From contig NC_090250.1 in the NCBI RefSeq assembly GCF_037325665.1, forward strand, positions 36,597,109-36,661,108: a stretch of DNA of 64,000 nt, read 5' to 3'. The notes under the pieces are model-generated. The model saw only the letters and a program-made list of their open reading frames with translations. It was not told where the DNA came from and did not search any database. Origin of the DNA: Littorina saxatilis. Its lineage: Eukaryota > Mollusca > Gastropoda > Littorinimorpha > Littorinidae. The stretch's first letter is position 1, and each line of letters starts with the position of its first letter. A program made the position numbers and the translations under genes. Shown piece after piece: positions 1 to 31,255 of the stretch.

Positions 1-299
1 AAGCCATAACTTGCTCAGTCCTGTTTGAGTGGAGTTCGCCTCCAAAGGTGATTAACACGGTTACATTCGTCGACAAGGATGGGATATGGTCAGGATTGGC
101 ATTATGGCCACTGAATCATTTTCGTGCTGTTCCCATTCCACGAATCTGGGAGGGACCTAAGCTTGGCGGGTCCATTGTTCCGACCCGGCGAAGCCGGCGT
201 ACGGCTCTAAGTACTTCTTCCCGGCGAAGCCGGCTACCCGGCGAAGCGGGTATTCATTCTAGTATATATATATTCGTGAATGTAGATGAGGGCGGAGTC

Positions 300-326
300 G
301 AGAGAAAGAGAGAGAGGGAGAGGGGG

Positions 327-373
<47 letters not shown>

Positions 374-409
374 AGAAAGAGAGAGAGGGGAGAGAAAGAG
401 AGAGTGTGT

Positions 410-451
<42 letters not shown>

Positions 452-452
452 A
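300..452. repeat. GA-rich then GACA microsatellite
   Basis: Runs of GA/GAGG followed by about eight GACA units. Upstream, 190-250 holds three copies of CCCGGCGAAG in a GC-rich hairpin-prone stretch. Nothing else is recognised in 1-650. Confidence 0.9.
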
Positions 453-650
453 AGGCAGACACGGGCAAAGAGTAAAAGAGGGGATAGAGAGAGGGAGAAT
501 GGGGACTGCTGCGGGACTTAATAATGTTATGTAGTACACTATTTTGTAAAACCATGTACAAGTGAATAAAAATAAATGTTAACCAAAACCTAACGTTCTG
601 TTTTATTATTGTTTATATGATATAATGTTTCTTTGATTACAATGTTACAG

Positions 651-20536
<19,886 letters not shown>

Positions 20537-21161
20537 GGAGTCCGGTTTGCTTGCAGTTATAGCGCGACAGCCATTCCTCCTTTGCGGCAGCCCTTTTCCC
20601 TCTCTTTTTTAATCATCTAAAGTCGGGGTAACTTTGCATGTTCTGTATGCAGATTTATCATTTCTGCAAAAATGCTCGCATATCAACATTTGTTGACAAT
20701 TGAATTTGTGTTTTAGCAATGGTGCGTTAGCCAATCCCTACCCCTATATCAAGTCAAACACTCGCTGCTATTAACTATTCAACGATTCCAGAGGATGTTG
20801 GGGGAAAATTGCAAGTTCGTATAACATGAATTAGTTCTTGTTTTCATATTGCTAAAATTCAAATACACTGAACAAGAAAATGTGAGTTGGTCTTTCCTTT
20901 TAAACCATGTACTGTAATAAGCTGGTATTCTTTGCAACTTTATACATTTAGGATTTCTATTCTGCATTATGCATTTATCCTAATGTCTAGAACATGTGGC
21001 TGCAATACATTTTACTAATGTGTGCAGTTGAAAAATGCAGTCAACACTGTTGCCCACATTACAAGAACCCAAAGAGTGAACAAGACATGATGATTATGTT
21101 CATACAAATATCATACTTTTTACATTGTACTGTTTATCCATCTATCGCTCATTTTTCTTGA

Positions 21162-21167
21162 AATAAA
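21162..21167 (+). promoter_or_regulatory. AATAAA polyadenylation signal, likely end of SLC6 transcript
   Basis: First clear AATAAA after the stop codon, giving a 3' UTR of about 0.64 kb. The stretch 20537-21161 shows no coding sequence. Assignment is inferred from position. Confidence 0.6.
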
Positions 21168-21933
21168 ATTTAAACTTACTAAAGTTTCTCTTTTGGTTGA
21201 TGTCGATTAAAATGCAAACACACTCACACACACAAACACACAGACAAACCGTCACACACACACATACACTTTCTCTCTCTCTTTTAACCCAACAAGAAAA
21301 CAGCGGAGAGTAAAAGTCAACAATGTTTTTACTTCACCGAAAAGTGTTACTTCATATTCAGGACAAATTACCCCAAAAATTAAAATGTTCAGCTAATGTT
21401 ATTAGCCTTTCAACACTGCATTTTTATAACTCAAATTAATGGCGTGTTTAAAATGGTACTAATAGAGGTTTATCCATGTCTGGATTACAACAACTTGCCT
21501 GAATAAAATGCAAAAAACTGCAAAATGCTTAACAAAATAACATTCACTTTGTGAATTAAGGCATACAAACTAGCTTTAAATGTGTTTCAATGAAAATTGA
21601 TTATGGCAGCAAAATGGAGAAACAATCACAGCAGCAGGAATAACCAAAATGAAGCCTGTACATGCAGTAAGAGAGCAGCTCATAAAGAGAACCATGATCA
21701 GATGCCATCAAAAGTATCAATAGTAATCTCTATTGTGTAATGCTGTCCAAAATAACACAAGTGGAAATTGTGATCTCTCAAAAAAGAGACAGACATTTTC
21801 TCTCTGCTGACTTCTGTTTGTTTAAGCAGTTTTTGACCAGTGTGTTTAAGAAGCTCAACACTTACACTCATCCTCTCTCTCACATACACACACACATAAT
21901 TTCTCTATCTCGCATACACACTCTAACACTAAC

Positions 21934-22078
21934 TACAGTGAAAGCCCCGTTTAATACCTCCAAACATCTGAGAAAAGCAGGTCTTAAAAAGGAGAGTCTT
22001 AAAATGGGGGTAAATTTACACAGGTTCTGATCAAACAAAAACTGAAAAAACAAAGTCTTAAAAGGGGGTTCCACTGTA
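21934..22078. mobile_element. CAGTGGAAC-family MITE, copy 2
   Basis: TA-flanked; left end CAGTGAAAGCCCCGTTTAA, right end AAAAGGGGGTTCCACTG. About 145 bases, non-coding. The rest of 21168-22810 shows CA/TC simple repeats and nothing recognisable. Confidence 0.75.
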
Positions 22079-22809
22079 CACATATATATAACAAGGCCAA
22101 CACACACAGGCACACACATACACCTGAGTGCATGCACATGCAAATAACTTAGTACACAAATATGTTTTCCTCTGACCATTATTTAAATTGTGATTTCATG
22201 GAATGATTTGCCGACATCAAAACGAGAAGCAGGAAACATGACTAATAGAAACAACGGTTTCCATCAACACAAATCTCACTTACGACACACAAATAATGTA
22301 CTGTACGATAAAATCATGCACACAGGTCATGTACAGGAGGTAAAATACCACAGATCTTCATTCTTTGGATCAATTATGGACATAAAGATTGACATCTTCA
22401 GTTAATTAAAAACAAATTAAGAGGGTAGGATAGACACAATTCTTATTTGTACTTTGCTGGTGGAAATAAAAATTCATATCAGAACAAAACCCTTACTTGT
22501 CATTAAAACTAGCACCACAATGTCATCCAAAGGTGCTTGATTGTCACAATATTTTCAATCTCTGGAGACATGGTTAATGTTACTGTTTGATGCACATTTT
22601 TACTTTGAAACAGTGAAATACTGAGATTTTTCTTTTTTTGTGTGCACTGGATTTCAATTTGTTCTTAATAAGTTAATATCAGACCTTCTGGGTTTGGAAG
22701 ACCGTTAAATGTTAATTTCAATGTCTTATTCAGAAAGTGTCTCAGAAACTCCCCTCCTACACTATTCAGCACTAGCCTTTACTTACAATTTGCCAATTCC
22801 TTATTTAAA

Positions 22810-23308
22810 CAGAAGGGTCTAGTTTTACCCAAAGTGGGTGCATTTCCTGTAGGCTTACTTCCTGGGGGTGTTTTTTCTGTATTCAGGAAATTTGCCCAGG
22901 AGGAGTTCCCGCTGGAAATCTTGTGCCTTATGCAAAACTGCCATACATTGCCCTCTTCAATTTCACTTATGTAATAAGACTAAAGTTCTTCTACACCACC
23001 ATGATCAAAGGAACGATTTGCTTGACTACCCAGCAGTGGTTCCATTAATTTTAAGTGAAGTGAAAGTGTCCTCACTTTTGAACTTTAGATGAAATGATCA
23101 GGTCAGAACGTCTTTAAATTGACAACCTTTAAGTGAAAACATTATTTTTGAGGGTGCAGAAGAGTGTCAAGTGACGTACTACAAGAACCAAACAACACAC
23201 CAGGAAGTTACTACACCTTGGCAGATTCATTGTATACAGAAAAAACACCTTCAGGAAGTCCGCCTACAGGAAATACATCCAGTTTTGGTTGACTTAGACC
23301 CATTTTGC
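22810..23308. mobile_element. MITE with about 65-bp terminal inverted repeats
   Basis: Left arm GGGTCTAGTTTTACCC to CATTTCCTGTAGGC and GGTGTTTTTTCTGTAT is mirrored at the right by ATACAGAAAAAACACC, GCCTACAGGAAATA and AGACCCATTTTG. The interior is non-coding. It lies between the convergent SLC6 and LRRC51 genes. No clear target duplication was identified, so the superfamily is open. Confidence 0.7.
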
Positions 23309-23377
23309 CTGATTTACCTTTAAGGTACACAGAAACAGAACAAGAACAGAGTGCCAGAAAATATTGAATTATCTTAT

Positions 23378-23383
23378 TTTATT
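23378..23383 (-). promoter_or_regulatory. AATAAA polyadenylation signal for LRRC51
   Basis: TTTATT on the plus strand, 156 bases past the LRRC51 stop codon. Assigned by position only. Confidence 0.5.
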
Positions 23384-23538
23384 TACAGCATGAAAGATTG
23401 CCACAATAAAACATATCTGATACGGCTGACATCTCACAAAACTTCTCAGCTCCTCAGATGTACCGTTACTATCTGATACTTAAATGCAAAACCAAAGAAA
23501 CAGTCACTCTTGCCACCTATTCTGTCAGAAACTACAGT

Positions 23539-23691
23539 CTAATCTTCGCCGGCCTGAGTTTTCTTTTTCTTTTTGCTAGCGTTGTTTAGACGTCTCCATG
23601 TGTCTGCCGTTTTAGCCTCACACTTGGTCACAGCGCTGAAGTCAAAATTGCGAAGCCATGGAATGGTAGACAGCACGTACAGTCTGTATCC
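23539..23691 (-). CDS. LRRC51: LRRC51 last coding exon
   Basis: Starts after CTGCAG with GYRLYVLSTIPWLRNFDFSA, continues with the conserved WRRLNN, and ends in a Lys-rich tail and stop. This matches the LRRcap-like C-terminus of LRRC51. Confidence 0.9.
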   Translation of the reverse strand, partial: GYRLYVLSTIPWLRNFDFSAVTKCEAKTADTWRRLNNASKKKKKTQAGED

Positions 23692-26198
23692 CTGCAGCAA
23701 GAAGACATTAGGTGACTAAGTTGACTTTATGCTTCACATGAGAAATGCAAACAGACACATAAAAAGTCTGATTCCCTGCTGAAATCATGTCCGCAAGATG
23801 GCTGCAAATTCAAAATTAATCTGCACTGAACAACATTTTTGATTAGTATCTTACTCTCTTAAAGTCTTTAAGCAACACAGGCTGAATTGTTGATATCGAT
23901 GAATGGGTAAAAAACATACCACAAAAATTCTAACGAAATCAATCTAAGAAGCAACAGAGAATCTTAAAATGGACGTTATTACATTTAGTTACGTTTTGAT
24001 ATCGCTTGATGCAACTTTTCTTTATTCTTTTTACGTTTAGTCAATTTTTGACAATGTTTTCAGATAGACTGGAAATCGAAGGTGTGTGTGTGTGTGTGTC
24101 TGTTTGAAGAAAACTATCCCACAGATGTTTATAATTATCAAACTTTGGATGCGAGTTCCTCCGAACAATATTCCCCCGACATGTTTATCATTTTTCTTTT
24201 TATAAATGTCTTTGATTTCATGGTATCCGTCTTTTTACAAAAGTTGAGGCTGCACTGTGGTGACCTTTTTTTTTTAAAGCATTATGTTTGCATGGCTACC
24301 AAGATGAGTACGACTCGCCTCGACCATCGGCTGTAGCGCATGGAGTCTCAGTGATAACTGGTTTCCAGTGTTGATGTTTAGCTTCAGGCTGACAGATTGA
24401 CTAAATGTGTTGGTATCGCTTCACACGACTTGTTTATAAACTTTACTCACTTTTTCATTTTCAACTGCGTTGCCGTGCAGTGTGAGCTTTCGCAACTTTG
24501 TCAGTTTTGCCAGCTTGTCAACCTCCTTGATGTTGGAGATGTTGTTGCCATGGAGATACAGTATTTCCAGATTCGGGAACTCCAGCAGAACCTAGGAAAC
24601 ATAGGTCAGAGTTGTTTGAGCACAATGCACACATCAGTCAAAACTGGCTTTTTTTTAATTCAAATTTTAGACACAACAAATAGACAAAAACTAGGGATGA
24701 GGCAAGTTGAAATACCTCTGACCTTGATTTAGTACTCTTTCACAGAAAACTGTATGCAGTGAAACACCCCTTTTAAGACCCCCCAAATTAAGACCCTCTC
24801 TTAAGACCTTGTTTTTTTTTTAGATAGTATGGTTCATAACCTCTGTAAATGTACTCCCATTTCAAGACTTGCTCCTTTTTAAGACCTGATTATCTAAGAC
24901 TTTTGGAGGTCTTAAAAAAAGGTGTTCCACTGTGCATGTACTCTGTATTCTAGAATTTCTACTAATTTCCTGCATTCTTCTGAATATAATCAAAAACTCT
25001 TTTGATGGCACTAACTTTCATAAACTAGTGTGAAAACACTCACTCACCCACACACACACACACACACAGCCATCTACCAGGATGTAAATGTTACTTAGGT
25101 TCGAGTATAAGGAACATTTCTGAAAGAGACCAGTGTTGTTCCCAGACACAGAAGGCAAAATAGGTAAGTTGGACCCAGATTCTCAAAATACTTCAGTCAA
25201 AAATGTCCTGGCCACCAACCAAAATTGTTGTGACAAAAGACATCACACGTGACAAAAATATCAGACATTTGACCGGCCTGGTGTCAGAACAATGCGTCAG
25301 ATAAAAAAAACAAAACGTAATTGACTGAAGACTGAGGCCTGGGAACAATTAACACTGAGAGCCTTTGTCCTTTAGCCAACCAGATACTAAAACTATAGAG
25401 TAGCTGTACCTGAGCCTGCTAATCTTGTATCAACCAGCTACTCACATTGTCTATCACTGTCAGACAGTTGAAGGACAGGTCAAGCCAGCCAATCATAAGA
25501 GGACTGACAAACATTCTCGTCACGAAAGCCTTCAGCGTCTTGATCTCTGCCAGCTGGTTGTTGTTCATCCGCAAGCATCGCCCTGCAAACTTGCCAGTGC
25601 CCTTCGGGGAGACCACCTTGCCAAGCATAGGAATGCGTGGGTCTTCTTTTTCCGCATCTGTTGATATACATTAGAACAAACATTTTCATGCCATTCAATA
25701 CAAGGGACTCTTAAATTTACTTTGGGTTTGATAGTACAGTACCACATCTAAACAAGGGTTAACTTCAAACAACTGTTCCGACCACCCTTAAAACTAATTC
25801 TAACCATTTTCTAAAGACGTTTAAATTAGCGTAAATTGGCATAAAACTAGCAAACAAAAGAAGCGATATTCAGATGTTTTTTGTTTGAAGGTACAGGCAA
25901 AACGGATGTTTTTAAAACGCATGCAGTTAGCTTCTTCAAAGAGAATAAACAGCAAAGAGCCAAACAACCATAAAACAAACTGATGAATCATTCAATCCAC
26001 TGATGAATCAATTAATCAATCTAAGAATTCCACAAATAACGGAACATTATATGCCTACCTTCGATGGTGGCGAGGGCTAGGAAGGAGTAATCCAAAGGAG
26101 CTGGGATTTCTACCTCTGAATCTGTTGTTCCAGGAACATGCCTTATGTTCTGTGCCTTCTGATCCAACTCGTCCTGCCTCTTTTGTCTCACAGCGGCG
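23539..26198 (-). CDS. LRRC51: LRRC51-like leucine-rich repeat protein, four exons, first coding exon not found
   Basis: Four minus-strand exons join in phase into about 214 residues ending in a TAG. Residues resemble vertebrate LRRC51 (192 aa) in order: APLDYSFLALATIE near the N-terminus; an LRR block with LRMNNNQLAEI and WLDLSFNCLTVIDNV; a second block with LYLHGNNISNIKEVDKL and LTLHGNAVENEK; then GYRLYVLSTIPWL, NFDFSAVTK and a Lys-rich tail. LRRC51 is a small LRR protein; in mammals it lies beside and is partly fused to TOMT, and its role is poorly known. The most upstream exon found begins with a TGACAG acceptor at 26199-26200, so a short 5' exon must lie further right and was not recognised. 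The gene converges on the SLC6 gene. Confidence 0.9.
24040..24434 (+). repeat. Family L repeat, copy 2 (internally deleted)
   Basis: Begins GTCAATTTTTGAC with a short TG run, keeps AAAAGTTGAGGCTGCACTGT, and ends TTGACTAAATGTG followed by CACACGACTTG. It lies in the LRRC51 intron, opposite to gene direction, about 0.4 kb instead of 0.7-0.9 kb. Confidence 0.75.
24451..24591 (-). CDS. LRRC51: LRRC51 exon with LRR 2-3
   Basis: 47 codons in phase 0. Contains LEILYLHGNNISNIKEV and LTLHGNAVENEK. Acceptor CCTAG, donor GTGAGT. Confidence 0.9.
24757..24932. mobile_element. CAGTGGAAC-family MITE, copy 3
   Basis: Ends CAGTGAAACACCCCTTTTAA and AAGGTGTTCCACTG with AAGACC/GGTCTT repeats between. The flanking TA pair has decayed. 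It lies in an LRRC51 intron. Confidence 0.7.
25446..25657 (-). CDS. LRRC51: LRRC51 exon with first LRR block
   Basis: Enters in phase 1, completing an Asp codon, and leaves in phase 0 at a GTGAGT donor. Contains FAGRCLRMNNNQLAEI and MIGWLDLSFNCLTVIDN. Confidence 0.9.
26059..26198 (-). CDS. LRRC51: LRRC51 exon with PLDYSF motif
   Basis: Acceptor CTGACAG, donor GTAGGC, ends in phase 1. Encodes SAAVRQKRQDELDQKAQN and PAPLDYSFLALATIE; the PLDYSF motif is conserved in LRRC51. Confidence 0.85.
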
Positions 26199-27144
26199 CT
26201 GTCAGACAAATTGTATGCTTAGTTATACACACATGCCTATAAACCATAACAATTACACTAAAGGTTAAAAAACAAACAAACAACAACACCATGTTACTTC
26301 ATTTCTTGCTCTCCAGCATGGAAGCTAATAGTAATATTGACAAAGTTATTCCCAAGAAAATGAACTGTTTAGGCATTAACCCATTTCCTAGAGGTGAATA
26401 TGTAACAATTGCAAATCCTCTGCACAGTGTTTAAAACCGTTCATTAAAAAAATTAAAAAAATACACCAAAGAAAAAAAAAAGAAAAAAATAACAAAGACA
26501 ATAATTTGCATCCTGTAACATACTTTGTGAAAAATTAATGAACAAATATGAAACAAAATCTTTGAAAAAGCCAGAAGTACTGACGAATGTTATTTTTTCA
26601 TTTGCTTGATTCCACTATTAGTACACCTGGTTGTATTTAACTGCAAGCAAACACTTTGACATAAAACGTTTATATATATATATATTCATATATATCTCTT
26701 TACCTTGAATATTAAGTATCAACCTACATAAAGATCAAAGATACACACATATATATAATACAATATATCTCAAAACATCAAAATCATTAAACTCAAAGAT
26801 TGTCATGCAAACGTAAAGGACAAGAAATGTATGAAACAAAACATGATTAGGTGGAGAAAGAGGGTGAGGGGGAAGGGGGTCATAAGGGGAGACAATAAAT
26901 ATATTTGATGCAGTAGGTCAAAGAAAAAAACAAGTCACGTGAAGCGATATAACAAACATTTAAACAATCTGTCGTCCTGAAACTAAAGAAATAAACACTA
27001 ATAAACAGCAAACACCCAGATTATAATACTAAGGCTTCTCTAGGATTAAACGGAAGCCTGAGACGGGTCCAACACATCTCCGCAAAGCATGCGAATGTAG
27101 TGCCAAATTAACCTATTTTCTGTAATTTTGAACGCATTAGCAAA

Positions 27145-27575
27145 GTAAACATGGCATATCTATATATTTTTTGATTCAGGAAATCATCAAGAATAAGATT
27201 AAATAATTTTTGGATCGATTACTAACACTTTATTTTTATTAGAATTTTGTGATTTTTAATGACGAAACACATCAATTAATTCTTAAGCTTCCAATCACAT
27301 AGTCCGGGCTTCGTCGAAGATTTATTGCCCTAAATTTAAATCATTTTGATTAAAAAATGAGGGTGTGATACTGATACTGATGCCTCAACTTTCACTAAAA
27401 GCCGGATATGACGTAATCAAAAATTTTTTTAGAAAAAAAGGTGTGGGAATATCATCTGGAAGAATTTGCATGTAAAGTTTCATCAAAATCTGTCGAGTAG
27501 TTTTCTGTAAATCGCTCATTACAGACATACACCACCACCCTCGTTTTAATTCCCCGCCGATAAATCGTCAAAACA
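27145..27575 (-). repeat. Family L repeat, copy 3, truncated, minus strand
   Basis: Reverse strand carries ATTAAAACGAGGGT, AGCGATTTACAG, GACGTAATC-type and TGAGGCATCAGT segments in family order, more diverged than other copies. The rest of 26220-28556 is AT-rich with no gene recognised. Confidence 0.7.
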
Positions 27576-28559
27576 TGACAAATTGTAAAAACACGAAAAC
27601 ATAAAACAGACGCATGCAATTTGTTCAAAATTATTTTCAAAGTAACAACTCATGCATTTTGTTCATACAGCAGCACGCTCTGTAGCCCGGATAAACCGCC
27701 CCACATTTTCCCTCTTTGCAATGAAAAGTAGTCTGAATCACATGAGCAATACCACTAAAGCCAGGTTGTCTTGACTGGGATGAAACTGAAAATAAAAATA
27801 AGGCTCCAAAGTTTGACTTTCACACACTGTAATTCACTTAAGGGTTAAAGTGACTATATATATGATACTTTGCAAAATTTATTTATGCTAAATGTTTGAC
27901 CTCTAGTGCTCTACTTACCTGTTTTGAAGTCCTGATTATCCCCCACCCACCTTTTTTTTTATCATCTATATAATTATCAAACACTGCATCATCTTCATCA
28001 ATCCACTTGTTTCTACTATTGTCATATATTCATTTTTGGAATTCCAGCACGCAAAACCTATTGCGTCATGTGTAATTCTGTCATAGACATATACTGCGTC
28101 AAAGAATATTTGTATTTGTAAACATATTGCAAGGTAATAATAGAACACCCTGACGAAGGTCACGAGGCTGAACTATTGGTGAAAACAATCAGGCTTGTTT
28201 GGTTATTTTTGTCCTTATTTTGTTTGTATCTCAGACTTTCTTCTGAGATGAATATGTTACAATCTCTGAGCAGAGCAAAAGAGAGAGAATAATATCCCTG
28301 CACAGATAGCCTATTGGGAGCATCAGACCCTCCTCAGGGGGGACCGTGATTTCAAAGCAAAGTCCCTTCGTGGGGGACGTATCACAGTGAAATCTAGTCC
28401 TGTGGAGGACTTTTAGTATTATATAATAATTATATGATAATGCCAATTTTATCTATCAGAGTGTTTGTATCATGTTTGAATAAGACGATCAATTCAATAC
28501 CATTGGGTTTACATTTTGATGCTTTGTAGGAGTTTTATTGACTTTTATTGTTCTTAGAT

Positions 28560-28853
28560 GGGCGCAAGGACCTAGTGGATTAGACGCCGGCCTCCTATGA
28601 GGAAGGTCGTGGGTTTGAATCCTGGGCGCGCCTGGTGGGTTGAGGGTGGAGATTTTTCTGATCTCCCTGGTCAACTTATTTGCAGACCTGCTAGTGCCTT
28701 ACCCCTCCTTCTAAGCACATGCAAGTACAAGACCAAGTCAAGTGCGCACGGAAAAGATTCTGTACTCCGTGTCAGAGTTTGGTGGTTTATAACTTATAGA
28801 AACACGAAAATACCCAGCATGCTTCCCCTGAAAGCTGGGTCTGGCTGCCTAAA
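28560..28853 (+). mobile_element. tRNA-Arg-derived SINE (family R), diverged copy
   Basis: Head GGGCGCAAGGACCTAGTGG with CGGCCTCCTATGAG, box B GGGTTTGAATCC, body GCCTGGTGGGTTGAGG and GACCAAGTCAAGTGCGCACG. It lacks the GAA tail and abuts the TTAA-flanked element at 28862. Confidence 0.85.
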
Positions 28854-28861
28854 GCCTGTCC

Positions 28862-31255
28862 TTAACCTTTGCCGTGCTTCCTGGGTTCACCTGTACCCAG
28901 AGACACACTAAAATCATTGTAACTCTGGAACCATTAAAGGTATCGTTTTGAAATTTTAAGTATCTCTCACACACCTAATTTGCTCTCTGTCTGCAAATTT
29001 TTAGTGTGTACATGACAAAACATCAGAATTAATTGATTATGATAATTTACATAAACACTACCGATGGCGCGGGTTCACACATACCCATACTTTTAAAGAG
29101 TAGTAGTGATTGTAACTATCCCTCTGCCGACGGCGCGGGTTCTGCTACACCCATAATTACCAAAGCGGCGGAACAGTGTCTGTCTGCCTGTTTGTCTCCA
29201 AGAGACTCTCTGTCTCTCTGTTTGTCTGTCCGTATCTCTCTGTCTGTATGTCTGTTGTCAGTTGCTCTGTCTGTCTGTCTGTCTATCCGTCTATCCGTCT
29301 CTCTGACTGTCTGTCTATCTGACTGTCTGTCTCTGTCTCTCTCTCTGTCTGTCTCTCTCTCTGTCTGTCTCTCTCTCTGTCTCTCTCTCTTAGTCTCTCT
29401 CTCTGTCTCTCTCTCTTAGTCTCTCTCTCTGTCTCTCTTTCTTAGTCTCTCTCTCTCTCTCTCTTAGTCTCTCTCTCTGTCTCTCTCTCTTAGTCTCTCT
29501 CTCTGTCTCTCTTTCTTAGTCTCTCTCTCTCTCTCTCTTTCTTAGTCTCTCTCTCTCTCTTTCTTAGTCTCTCTCTCTCTTAGTCTCTCTCTCTCTCTTT
29601 CTTAGTCTCTCGCTCTCTCTCTTTCTTAGTCTCTCTCTCTCTTTCTTAGTCTCTCTCTCTCTTTCTTAGTCTCTCTCTCTCTCTTAGTCTCTCTCTCTTT
29701 CTTAGTCTCTCTTTCTCTCTTAGTCTCTCTCTCTTTCTTAGTCTCTCTTTCTCTCTCTTTCTTAGTCTCTCTCTCTCTTTCTTAGTCTCTATCTCTCTTT
29801 TTTAGTCTCTCTCTCTCTCTCTTTCTTAGTCTCTCTCTCTCTTTCTTAGTCTCTCTCTCTCTTTCTTAGTCTCTCTCTCTCTCTAGCTCTTTCTTAGTCT
29901 CTCTCTCTCTCTTTCTTAGTCTCTCTCTCTCTCTTTCTTAGTCTCTCTCTCTTTCTTAGTCTCTCTCTCTCTTTCTTAGTCTCTCTCTCTCTCTTTCTTA
30001 GTCTCTCTCTCTTTCTTAGTCTCTCTCTCTCTTTCTTAGTCTCTCTCTCTCTTTCTTAGTCTCTCTCTCTCTTTCTTAGTCTCTCTCTCTCTCTTTTAGT
30101 CTCTCTCTCTTTCTTAGTCTCTTTCTCTCCCTTAGTCTCTCTCTCTCTCTTTCTTAGTCTCTCTCTCTCTTTTTTAGTCTCTCTCTCTCTTTTTTAGTCT
30201 CTCTCTCTTTCTTAGTCTCTCTCTCTCTCTCTTAGTCTCTCTCTCTCTCTTTCTTAGTCTCTCTCTCTCTCTCTTAGTCTCTCTCTCTCTTTCTTAGTCT
30301 CTCTTTCTCTCTCTTAGTCTCTCTCTCTCTCTTTCTTAGTCTCTCTCTCTCTTGTTTAGTCTCTCTCTCTCTCTCTTTCTTAGTCTCTCTCTCTCTTTCT
30401 TAGTCTCTCTCTCTCTTTCTTAGTCTCTCTCTCTCTTTCTTTGTCTCTCTCTCTCTCTTTCTTAGTCTCTCTCTCTTTCTTAGTCTCTCTCTCTCTTTCT
30501 TAGTCTCTCTCTCTCTTTCTTAGTCTCTCTCTCTCTCTTTCTTAGTCTCTCTCTCTCTTTATTTGTCTCTCTCTCTCTTTATCTGTCTCTCTCTCTCTCT
30601 ATCTTTCTTAGTCTCTCTCACTCTCTCTTTCTTAGTATGATGTATCTCTCTCTCTCTCTTTCTTAGTCTCTCTCTCTTTCTTAGTCTCTCTCTCTTTCTT
30701 AGTCTCTCTCTCTTTCTTAGTCTCTCTCTCTCTCTCTTTCTTAGCCTCTCTCTCTTTCTTAGTCTCTCTCTCTCTCTTTCTTAGTCTCCCTCTCTCTCTT
30801 TCTTAGTCTCTCTCTCTCTCTTTCTTAGTCTCTCACTCTCTTTCTTAGACTCTCTCTCTTTCTTAGTCTCTCTCTCTCTCTTTCTTAGTCTCTCTCTCTT
30901 TCTTAGTCTCTCTCTCTCTTTTTCTTAGTCTCTCTCTCTCTTTCTTAGTCTCTCTCTCTCTCTCTTTCTTAGTCTCTCAGTCTCTCCCTCCCCCTCTCCC
31001 TCTCCCTCCCCTGCAAGAGGTCGGTGAAGGGAGAAACTCGATGCAACCACTGAAGTAGCGCTGTGGGTTTCCCTGAACCCACCCCGTCGTTAGAGAAATA
31101 AACGATAAAAACCCTCTTTCAAATGTATGGGTTCAGACAAACCCGCATCGTCGTTAGAGGAATAAACGGTAAAAACCCTCTTTCAAATGTATGGGTTCAG
31201 ACAAACCCGCATCGTCGGGAGTGTGTAGTCAAAAGCGGCATCCGGCAAAGGTTAA
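28862..31255. mobile_element. TTAA-flanked piggyBac-type non-autonomous element
   Basis: Starts TTAACCTTTGCCGTGC and ends GCATCCGGCAAAGGTTAA, so about 12-bp inverted ends lie inside TTAA duplications, the piggyBac target. The interior is non-coding. It includes two related CGGCGCGGGTT motifs near 29063 and 29132, the pyrimidine array at 29190-30990, and a tandem duplication near 31081-31215 (TTTCAAATGTATGGGTTCAG twice). Confidence 0.65.
29190..30990 (+). repeat. 1.8 kb pyrimidine array with TTAG-punctuated units
   Basis: TCTG/TCTC repeats give way near 29390 to several dozen units of 16-24 bases, mostly TCTCTCTCTCTTTCTTAG. The plus strand is almost all pyrimidine. Each unit is a pyrimidine tract followed by TTAG and so resembles a 3' splice site. 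Confidence 0.95.

Noticed and set aside
48-521. 157-codon open frame rich in Arg/Glu
   Set aside because: GA and GACA microsatellite translation, with no domain.
1-650. Earlier SLC6 exon with the TM1 motif
   Set aside because: I looked for a GNVWRFPY-type segment on the plus strand and found none.
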